This document shows, one piece after another, positions 6,611 to 11,875 of a stretch of DNA of 11,875 nt. Source of the DNA: Yoonia sp. (GTDB taxonomy: Bacteria > Pseudomonadota > Alphaproteobacteria > Rhodobacterales > Rhodobacteraceae). Position 1 is the stretch's first letter. Every line of letters begins with the position of its first letter. The stretch spans positions 1-11,875 of the forward strand of contig JAPKCP010000073.1 in the NCBI GenBank assembly GCA_028822885.1. The letters are read 5' to 3'. The position numbers and the translations under genes were made by a program. The notes under the pieces are model-generated. The model ran no database searches and had not been told where the DNA came from. It saw only the letters and a list, made by a program, of their open reading frames with translations.

Positions 6611-8260
6611 TCAATGGCCACCAATAATCCCAGTGCGCACTTCGTAATCGACTGCGATTTCGTAGTCGGGGTCATCATCGCTATCAACCATCAGGTGCCC
6701 AGCTTTTGACAGCAACGAATGACAATCACGGCTTAGGTGACGCAATTGGATTTGCTTGCCTTGAGCCAAGTATTTCGCCGCTACCCCTTCAATCGCTTGC
6801 AACGCGGATTGATCAACAACCCGGCTATCTGCAAAGTCAACGATGACCAGCGATGGGTCATTTTGAACATCAAACAGCTCTGCAAATCCTTCGGATGATC
6901 CAAAGAACAATGGCCCCTGCACGCCGTAAACCTTAGCGCCCTCTGGTGTTTCAGACGTCTTTGCATAAATGCGTGTTGCGTTGTTCCATGAATAGGCCAG
7001 CGCCGATACAATCACACCAACAACAACAGCCGTAGCAAGGTCAGTCCAGACCGTCACGATGGTCACAAGCACCGTCACAAACGCATCCATCTTCGGCACT
7101 TTGCGCAGGATCGTGAGAGAGTTCCAAGCGAACGTCCCAATCACAACCATGAACATCACACCCACCAATGCGGCCAATGGGATTTGTTCAATCAAGCCAC
7201 TCGCAAACAAGATAAACGCCAGCAAAAACAGCGCCGCAGCGATGCCTGCGATCCGTGTCCGACCGCCTGATTTGACGTTGATCATCGACTGACCGATCAT
7301 CGCACAACCGCCCATGCCACCGAAGAAACCAGTGACTGTGTTCGACACGCCCTGAGCGATACATTCTTGGGACGCACCACCGCGTTTGTTGGTCATTTCA
7401 CCGACAAGATTCAGCGTCAGCAAGCTTTCAATCAAGCCAATCGCAGACAGGATCAACGCATAAGGCAAGATGATCCAAAGTGTCTCTAGGTTAAACGGGG
7501 CCAGTGGTGTCCCGTATAGGCCCAAACCTTCACCAAACGGAACATGCAGCGGTGGCAACCCGCCAGAGATTGAGGCCAAATCACCAACACGCGGCACATC
7601 CAAACCAAAGCCAATCACAACCGCCGCAACAATCCCAATGCCCGCCAATGGCGCAGGAATGATGGACGTAATCTTTGGCATTATCCAGATGATTGCCATT
7701 GTCACAGCAACTAAACCTAGCATCAGCACCATCTGCATACCCGACAGCCATTCGCCATTCGCCATCCCATGACCCGCACTCTCAGCAGTGCCAGGCACTT
7801 GGAATTGCCCCAACTGTGCCAAGAAAATAACGATCGCAAGGCCGTTCACAAACCCGAGCATAACCGGATGCGGCACAAGTCGAATAAACTTGCCCCATTT
7901 CATAATACCAACAAATATCTGAATCGCGCCCATCAAAATAACGGTCGCAAACAAATACTCAACCCCGTGCTGGGCGACAAGCGACACCATCACAACAGCC
8001 AAAGCACCTGTCGCACCAGATATCATCCCGGGCCGTCCACCGAACACCGCAGTGATCAGACCCACGATAAATGCAGCGTACAATCCCACCAATGGGTTAA
8101 CGCCCGCCACAAAGGCAAACGCCACAGCTTCAGGCACCAAAGCCAAGGCAACAGTCAAACCTGACAGCACTTCTATGCGCAATCGGGCCGGGGTAAGCGG
8201 TGCATCTTTATCGGTGATGGCAATGCTGTCAGCGAAACTCGCCAAAAGAGCGCGGGGCAT
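6611..8260 (-). CDS. SulP family inorganic anion transporter with STAS domain
   Basis: A 549-residue inner-membrane SLC26/SulP transporter that should import an inorganic anion (sulfate or bicarbonate, less likely dicarboxylate) using an ion gradient. The membrane part (about 25-430) has the SulP signatures: LSGLTVALALVPEAVAFA (32-49), FGGRPGMISGATGALAVV (73-90), VPHPVMLGFVNG (129-140), GFFGGMGGCAMIGQS (311-325) and NVKSGGRTRIAG (328-339). The C-terminal cytosolic STAS domain (about 437-525) contains VIVDFADSRVVDQSAL (472-487), with Ser485 where anti-sigma-antagonist homologues have the phosphorylatable serine. The ATG at 8260 is supported by AGGA on the minus strand, seven bases upstream. 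The sequence resembles bicarbonate-type bacterial SulP proteins as well as sulfate ones, and no carbonic anhydrase or sulfate-assimilation gene is adjacent to decide. It is divergent from mtnP. Confidence 0.93.
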   Translation of the reverse strand: MPRALLASFADSIAITDKDAPLTPARLRIEVLSGLTVALALVPEAVAFAFVAGVNPLVGLYAAFIVGLITAVFGGRPGMISGATGALAVVMVSLVAQHGVEYLFATVILMGAIQIFVGIMKWGKFIRLVPHPVMLGFVNGLAIVIFLAQLGQFQVPGTAESAGHGMANGEWLSGMQMVLMLGLVAVTMAIIWIMPKITSIIPAPLAGIGIVAAVVIGFGLDVPRVGDLASISGGLPPLHVPFGEGLGLYGTPLAPFNLETLWIILPYALILSAIGLIESLLTLNLVGEMTNKRGGASQECIAQGVSNTVTGFFGGMGGCAMIGQSMINVKSGGRTRIAGIAAALFLLAFILFASGLIEQIPLAALVGVMFMVVIGTFAWNSLTILRKVPKMDAFVTVLVTIVTVWTDLATAVVVGVIVSALAYSWNNATRIYAKTSETPEGAKVYGVQGPLFFGSSEGFAELFDVQNDPSLVIVDFADSRVVDQSALQAIEGVAAKYLAQGKQIQLRHLSRDCHSLLSKAGHLMVDSDDDPDYEIAVDYEVRTGIIGGH

Positions 8261-8316
8261 ATTATTATCCTGTGAGGAAGGTCAGTTTTGCCCGCCCCTA
8301 CCGCAGGTGGACCCAA

Positions 8317-8404
8317 TTGTCACCCCCATCCCTACGACACCCACGTTAACCGTTCCTTGATAGCCGCACGTTTCAGCACACGCTCCCTTGTCACCCCGTT
8401 AACC
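8317..8404. promoter_or_regulatory. paired direct repeats in the SulP/mtnP divergent promoter region
   Basis: In the 182-base gap between SulP and mtnP, TTGTCACCCC occurs at 8317-8326 and again at 8388-8397, and CGTTAACC occurs at 8344-8351 and 8397-8404. GTTAAC is itself palindromic, and its two copies are 53 bases apart, about five helical turns. The second TTGTCA (8388-8393) could serve as a -35 for mtnP, with a weak TTGTTT (8411-8416) 17 bases on, placing the second CGTTAACC inside the spacer as an operator might be. The arrangement suggests a shared regulator or an old duplication; no protein is identified. Confidence 0.45.
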
Positions 8405-8442
8405 CTCTGCTTGTTTGGTGCCACGGTAGCAGGAGACACCTT

Positions 8443-9306
8443 ATGACAAAACTTGGCATCATCGGCGGGTCCGGCATTTATCAGATGGACGGTCTGGAAA
8501 ACGCACAATGGGAAACGGTTGAAACACCATGGGGCATTCCGTCTGATGCGATCCTCACTGGGACGCTCAACGGCACCGAAATGGCATTCTTGCCCCGCCA
8601 TGGTCGCGGCCACACCTATACGCCCACAACGGTCCCATACCGCGCCAACATCGACGCATTAAAACGGCTCGGTGTCACTGACATCATCAGCGTAAGCGCG
8701 TGCGGATCGTTTCGCATGGATATGGCTCCGGGTGATTTTGTCCTCGTCGACCAATTCATTGATCGGACCTTCGCACGGGAAAAATCCTTTTTTGGAACCG
8801 GCTGCGTCGCCCACGTCAGCATCGCCCACCCAACCTGCGACCGCCTCTCAAGCGCCTGCCTGACAGCAGGCCAAAACGCGGGCATCACAATGCACCAAGG
8901 CGGCACATACCTTGCAATGGAAGGTCCGCAATTCTCGTCAATGGCCGAATCGCGGCTGTATAAGTCTTGGGGTTGCGACGTCATCGGCATGACCAACATG
9001 CCCGAAGCCAAACTCGCCCGCGAGGCTGAGATATGCTACATCACCGTCGCAATGGTCACAGACTACGACAGCTGGCATCCGGACCACGGGGCAGTCGATG
9101 TCAGCGCCGTCATCAAAACCCTACAAGGCAACGGCACCAAAGCCCAAGACCTGATCAGCCGCCTACCCGCCATTCTAAACCAGCGCACAACCACTTGCCC
9201 GCACGGCTGCGATACGGCATTGGAACACGCGATCATGACCGCCCCTGACCTGCGCGATCCAAGCCTTGTGGCAAAACTTGACGCTGTCGCAGGCCGCGTC
9301 CTTTGA
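8443..9306 (+). CDS. mtnP: S-methyl-5'-thioadenosine phosphorylase
   Basis: Cleaves methylthioadenosine (MTA, a by-product of polyamine and homoserine-lactone synthesis) with phosphate to adenine and 5-methylthioribose-1-phosphate in the cytosol. The 287 residues match the family (human enzyme 283). Seen: the phosphate loop GGSGIY (8-13), PRHGRGH (51-57), VPYRANIDALKRLGV (64-78), SACGSFR (85-91), GDFVLVDQFIDRT (97-109), AMEGPQFSS (158-166), GMTNMPEAKLARE (182-194), and TDYDSW (206-211). Asp207 and Asp209 are the adenine-selecting aspartates that distinguish MTA phosphorylase from guanine/hypoxanthine-specific PNP, which carries Asn. AGGAGA precedes the ATG at good distance. The apt ATG begins 12 bases after the stop, so the two form an operon. 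The usual next steps (mtnA, mtnK) are not nearby. Confidence 0.95.
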   Translation: MTKLGIIGGSGIYQMDGLENAQWETVETPWGIPSDAILTGTLNGTEMAFLPRHGRGHTYTPTTVPYRANIDALKRLGVTDIISVSACGSFRMDMAPGDFVLVDQFIDRTFAREKSFFGTGCVAHVSIAHPTCDRLSSACLTAGQNAGITMHQGGTYLAMEGPQFSSMAESRLYKSWGCDVIGMTNMPEAKLAREAEICYITVAMVTDYDSWHPDHGAVDVSAVIKTLQGNGTKAQDLISRLPAILNQRTTTCPHGCDTALEHAIMTAPDLRDPSLVAKLDAVAGRVL

Positions 9307-9317
9307 AAGAGACTTCC

Positions 9318-9860
9318 ATGAAAACTGCCGCCAAGACCGTCCAAGACTATATCCGCACGATCCCTGACTTTCCTCAAAAAGGGATCATGTTTCGCGACGT
9401 GACAACCCTGTTTAGTGATCCACGCGGCTTCCGTCTGGCAATCGACCAACTGCTACACCCTTATGTTGGTATGGAAATCGACCGGATCGTCGGGCTTGAA
9501 GCACGCGGCTTTATCCTTGGCGGGGCCATCGCGCACCAATTGTCACGGGGCTTTGTCCCGATCCGCAAAAAGGGCAAGCTACCCGGCAAAACTATCGAAC
9601 AGGCGTACACGCTCGAATACGGTGAAGCAGTGATGGAAGTGCACGACGACGCGCTCCAAGCCGGCGAAAAGGTTCTTCTCGTTGATGACCTTTTGGCGAC
9701 CGGTGGCACGGCAGAGGCAGGTATCAAATTGATTGAACGCATGGGCGCTCAAGTCATCGGTTGCGCCTTTGTAATCGACCTGCCCGACCTAGGTGGGCGC
9801 AAAAAGCTCGAGGGCATGGGGATGGACGTGCACGCGCTTTGCGCTTTTGAAGGCGACTGA
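9318..9860 (+). CDS. apt: adenine phosphoribosyltransferase
   Basis: Converts adenine plus PRPP to AMP and pyrophosphate in the cytosol. The 180 residues are full length for Apt. Seen: the N-terminal IPDFPQKGIMFRDVT (15-29), GLEARGF (59-65), the flexible-loop region PIRKKGKLPG (81-90) through YTLEYG (97-102), and the PRPP-binding motif VLLVDDLLATGGTA (119-132) with its paired aspartates. It directly follows mtnP with 11 bases between stop and start, so adenine freed by MtnP can be salvaged at once. The ATG at 9318 is chosen over an in-frame TTG at 9303, which overlaps the mtnP stop and lacks an SD; AGAGA (9308-9312) lies five bases before the ATG. No clear terminator hairpin follows the stop. 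Confidence 0.96.
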   Translation: MKTAAKTVQDYIRTIPDFPQKGIMFRDVTTLFSDPRGFRLAIDQLLHPYVGMEIDRIVGLEARGFILGGAIAHQLSRGFVPIRKKGKLPGKTIEQAYTLEYGEAVMEVHDDALQAGEKVLLVDDLLATGGTAEAGIKLIERMGAQVIGCAFVIDLPDLGGRKKLEGMGMDVHALCAFEGD

Positions 9861-9896
9861 CCGCCGAAGCCCAAATTTGTCCGATTGCATCGCAAA

Positions 9897-9967
9897 TGCT
9901 GGCACGGCATACAAACAGCATTGGTTTTACAGGTATGATCACTGGACACATCCAGACCATGCCAGCA
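9897..9967. repeat. 8-bp inverted repeat around a possible promoter of the small lipoprotein gene
   Basis: TGCTGGCA (9897-9904) and its reverse complement TGCCAGCA (9960-9967) flank 55 bases that contain TATGAT (9934-9939), a strong-looking -10 hexamer without a clear -35. The arms may be paired operator half-sites that allow looping, or coincidence. The segment lies between the apt stop and the small Cys-rich gene. Confidence 0.3.
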
Positions 9968-9985
9968 CTTGAAAGAGGTCCCCTG

Positions 9986-10291
9986 ATGCGGCGTGCATTT
10001 GTGACATTTTCCCTTTTGGTCATCACAGCGGCCTGTAGTTCAACTGTCAGTGGCAAATTGAGCAAAGCTTGCGTTGCTGCGGACCGATCAGCCGCCAACG
10101 CGCGCCTATGCTCTTGCGTGCAACAAGTGGCGAACCAGTCTCTCAGTGGATCTGACCAAACGCTTGCAGCTACGTTTTTCTCAGAACCGCAATTGGCCCA
10201 AGACACGCGTCAATCGGACAACCGCGCGTCCGAGGCATTCTGGAGACGCTACCGTGCCTTCGCCACATCCGCCCGCAGTCAGTGCGGCTAA
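9986..10291 (+). CDS. small Cys-rich secreted protein or lipoprotein of unknown function
   Basis: I do not recognise a characterised family; the C-terminal style (AQDTRQSDNRASEAFWRRYRAF around 71-92) is, from memory, seen in short conserved hypothetical proteins of Rhodobacteraceae. The 101 residues begin MRR followed by a hydrophobic core FVTFSLLVITAA (5-16) and Cys17. ITAAC resembles a lipobox but has Thr at -3 instead of Leu, so lipidation is uncertain and plain signal-peptide cleavage is possible. Four further cysteines (29, 42, 44, 100) could form two disulfides in the periplasm, with a CSC pair at 42-44. The ATG at 9986 has AAGAGG (9973-9978) seven bases upstream, better than the in-frame ATG at 9896, which would bury the signal sequence. 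It is monocistronic and convergent with the membrane-protein gene. Confidence 0.75.
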   Translation: MRRAFVTFSLLVITAACSSTVSGKLSKACVAADRSAANARLCSCVQQVANQSLSGSDQTLAATFFSEPQLAQDTRQSDNRASEAFWRRYRAFATSARSQCG

Positions 10292-10302
10292 CAGCGCGAC
10301 CA

Positions 10303-10316
10303 CTGGGTCTCCCCAG
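10303..10316. terminator. weak hairpin between convergent genes
   Basis: CTGGG (10303-10307) and CCCAG (10312-10316) form a 5-bp stem with a TCTC loop, 12 bases after the lipoprotein stop and 30 bases from the end of the opposing membrane-protein gene. There is no T-run, so it is a weak candidate only. Confidence 0.3.
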
Positions 10317-10345
10317 ATTCTGAGGATGTGGCGGCTAATCCCTAT

Positions 10346-10768
10346 TTAGCGCAAAACCCCGCGCCGTGTCATCGCACGGGCATAAATCCACAATACAGCC
10401 AGTACGACAAAGATCGCGATGGTGAATCCCATTTGGGCAGGACTCAGCGTCAGACCTGTTCGATCAGCAATCCCAAAGCTGTAAACGGATGATACCACTA
10501 GACCGAGAAACGAGAGCCCAAACACCGCACCCGCAAAGCGCGACTGCAGCAACAATAATACAGAGCCCAGCACAGAGAACCAAACGCCCACGGCCCATGC
10601 AGCCTCAAACCAAATGGGACCGGTGTCCAAAAACGCCCTTTGGGCGTCCGTGAGCATAGCAAGATACGCTTCATCCTGAAACTGGGTCATCACGTAATCA
10701 TAGGCCCCACCCGCGTTCCAAATCAGCGCAATGACCCCGATGATCCACAAATGTACTGGCGTTTTCAT
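10346..10768 (-). CDS. four-helix integral membrane protein of unknown function
   Basis: A 140-residue protein with four likely transmembrane helices at about 7-26, 53-75, 77-98 and 113-130. A short loop between helices 1 and 2 carries YDYVMTQFQDEAYLAML (23-39), which is predicted outside the membrane. The C-terminus is basic (ARAMTRRGVLR, 130-140) and probably cytoplasmic, so the N-terminus is probably cytoplasmic too. No catalytic motif or known domain is apparent; the layout recalls small DoxX-like or mis-annotated 'sugar transporter' proteins, but nothing in the sequence establishes transport. AGAGGA lies eight bases before the ATG on the minus strand, a good SD. It is transcribed alone, divergent from meaB and convergent with the Cys-rich gene. 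Amino-acid composition and the SD show it is real. Confidence 0.8.
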   Translation of the reverse strand: MKTPVHLWIIGVIALIWNAGGAYDYVMTQFQDEAYLAMLTDAQRAFLDTGPIWFEAAWAVGVWFSVLGSVLLLLQSRFAGAVFGLSFLGLVVSSVYSFGIADRTGLTLSPAQMGFTIAIFVVLAVLWIYARAMTRRGVLR

Positions 10769-10843
10769 GATATTTTTCCTCTCAGCCCTACCAAGATGTT
10801 ACGCACTCACACGCTATCGGGCAAGATTTCATGTGATCTGCCG

Positions 10844-10858
10844 CACCAAGGTTTGGTG
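10844..10858. promoter_or_regulatory. 15-bp palindrome upstream of meaB, possible operator
   Basis: CACCAA-GGT-TTGGTG is a perfect 6+3+6 dyad lying 33 bases before the meaB ATG, in the 123-base gap shared with the divergent membrane-protein gene. TTGGTG (10853-10858) could also act as a -35, with GATAAA (10877-10882) 18 bases on as a -10. Overlap of a dyad with a -35 is a common repressor layout, but no regulator is identified. Confidence 0.4.
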
Positions 10859-10891
10859 GACATCCCTTCCCGACACGATAAAAACACCTGC

Positions 10892-11875
10892 ATGAGCCAT
10901 TACCCGAATATGCCCGCTACCGCCGCCAAGATCGCCTCTGGTGATCGCCGTGCCCTTGCCCGCGCGATTACCCTTGTGGAAAGTACGCGCACTGATCAAC
11001 GGACAGAGGCGCTGGCCCTGCTCGACACCCTCGGAACCACCCGCCAAGCGTTGCGGATTGGCCTGTCCGGCACGCCGGGTGTGGGCAAATCGACATTCAT
11101 CGAAAGCTTTGGTCTGATGCTGACTGGTATGGGCAAGAAGGTGGCTGTGCTCGCGGTTGATCCGTCCTCCGCACGCTCTGGCGGCTCCATCCTTGGCGAC
11201 AAAACCCGCATGGATTTTCTGGCCCGCGATCCAAACGCCTTTATTCGGCCATCGCCGTCCCAAACCCAACTCGGCGGTGTGACACGGCGCACGCGTGAGG
11301 CCGTGGCGCTGTGCGAGGCGGCAGGCTACGATGTTGTGCTGATAGAAACTGTCGGCGTCGGCCAATCCGAAACAGTCGTGGCGCAAATGTCCGACCTCTT
11401 TGTGTTGCTTCTCGCACCCGCTGGTGGGGACGAATTGCAAGGCGTCAAACGCGGTATCATGGAAATCGCAGACATCGTGCTCGTGAACAAAGCGGACGGA
11501 GACCTGAAATCGCAAGCCACCCGCACCTGTGCTGACTACGCAGGCGCATTGCGGCTGCTTCGTAAACGCCCCCAAGACCCGGACGGCTTCCCGTTAGCAA
11601 AAATGGTTTCAGCCCTAGAAACTCAAGGACTGTCAGAGGCATGGGCCGACATGCAAACCCTCACGACATGGCGCAAAGATCACGGCATCTGGGACCAAAC
11701 ACGCGCCGAACAATCACGCCACTGGTTCCACGAAGAGGTCCACCTGCAGCTCATGGCGCAATTGACAGCAGACACAGCATTACGAGAGCGATTGAAAGAG
11801 ATGGAAGCGCAGGTCGTGTCAGGCGATATTTCACCAGCAGCAGCAGCGATGCAGGTTTTAGCAAAACCGCTCTAG
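10892..11875 (+). CDS. meaB: methylmalonyl-CoA mutase-associated GTPase MeaB
   Basis: MeaB (ArgK family of G3E-type GTPases) is the cytosolic chaperone that uses GTP to gate adenosylcobalamin loading into methylmalonyl-CoA mutase and to protect it from inactivation, serving propionyl-CoA and ethylmalonyl-CoA metabolism. The 327 residues are full length. Seen: the Walker A GTPGVGKST (60-68), VDPSSARSGGSILGDKTRM (89-107), LGGVTRRTRE (127-136), IETVGVGQSE (151-160) for the magnesium and gamma-phosphate side, the G4 motif NKADGD (199-204), and a helical C-terminal arm (about 270-327) used for dimerisation. The ATG at 10892 lacks an SD. Alternatives are GTG at 10856 (AAGG four bases before) and ATG at 10910. 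The frame is open to 10640, but that part overlaps the divergent membrane gene and does not look like MeaB. The stop codon ends the window. No mutase gene is visible. Confidence 0.94.
   Translation: MSHYPNMPATAAKIASGDRRALARAITLVESTRTDQRTEALALLDTLGTTRQALRIGLSGTPGVGKSTFIESFGLMLTGMGKKVAVLAVDPSSARSGGSILGDKTRMDFLARDPNAFIRPSPSQTQLGGVTRRTREAVALCEAAGYDVVLIETVGVGQSETVVAQMSDLFVLLLAPAGGDELQGVKRGIMEIADIVLVNKADGDLKSQATRTCADYAGALRLLRKRPQDPDGFPLAKMVSALETQGLSEAWADMQTLTTWRKDHGIWDQTRAEQSRHWFHEEVHLQLMAQLTADTALRERLKEMEAQVVSGDISPAAAAMQVLAKPL

Noticed and set aside
7769..8164. Plus-strand frame opposite the SulP gene
   Set aside because: A His/Asn/Arg-rich translation typical of an antisense shadow; the SulP membrane signatures occupy the other strand.
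8261..8442. SAM- or SAH-type riboswitch before mtnP
   Set aside because: I could not identify conserved riboswitch core elements; only short direct repeats and palindromic GTTAAC are visible.
9303..9317. TTG start of apt overlapping the mtnP stop
   Set aside because: TTG starts are rare and there is no SD at proper distance; the ATG at 9318 gives the standard Apt length.
10640..10891. Upstream extension of the meaB frame by 84 codons
   Set aside because: It is antisense to the membrane-protein gene and does not look like MeaB.
10829..11575. Minus-strand frame of 248 codons opposite meaB
   Set aside because: No domain or plausible start signal, and fully covered by the meaB GTPase motifs.

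Overview
The window looks like chromosomal core DNA of an alphaproteobacterium, most likely a marine Rhodobacteraceae (roseobacter lineage). The grounds are protein character (a PtsP/EI-Ntr of 747 residues with a GAF domain, a 4CL-like acyl-CoA ligase, MeaB), moderate GC content judged by eye, and mixed SD signals. The genus is not resolvable from this sequence alone. There are no mobile elements, CRISPR arrays, rRNA or tRNA genes, and no sign of phage. Eleven protein genes fill nearly all of the DNA, and no gene-free gap exceeds about 210 bases.

Layout. A 4CL-like acyl-CoA ligase (2-1540, +) is followed by a small ABM-fold monooxygenase (1745-2032, +) and then ptsP (2240-4483, +), the PEP-consuming first enzyme of the nitrogen PTS. 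ptsP converges with a 6-base gap on a two-gene minus-strand unit: a GNAT acetyltransferase (5843-5328) and an EcsC-family protein (5311-4490). A flavin reductase (5927-6535, +) diverges from the GNAT gene and converges on a SulP anion transporter (8260-6611, -). A GC-rich hairpin lies between these two. SulP diverges from mtnP-apt (8443-9860, +), which together convert methylthioadenosine to AMP. The DNA between SulP and mtnP carries duplicated short motifs. A small Cys-rich secreted or lipoprotein gene (9986-10291, +) converges on an orphan four-helix membrane protein gene (10768-10346, -). That gene diverges from meaB (10892-11875, +), the GTPase chaperone of methylmalonyl-CoA mutase, which ends exactly at the window edge.

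Functional links. The firmest is mtnP-apt: MTA phosphorolysis gives adenine, which Apt returns to AMP. The SulP transporter divergent from it may make a sulfur- or anion-related regulatory pair, but this is inference. MeaB (propionyl/methylmalonyl-CoA metabolism) and the acyl-CoA ligase both serve acyl-CoA metabolism but lie far apart and are not an operon.

I see no convincing previously undescribed system. The items most worth a second look are regulatory: paired repeats between SulP and mtnP, dyads in front of ptsP, and a dyad in front of an SD-less meaB. Next come three proteins without a clear function: the Cys-rich lipoprotein candidate, the EcsC/GNAT pair and the four-helix membrane protein.
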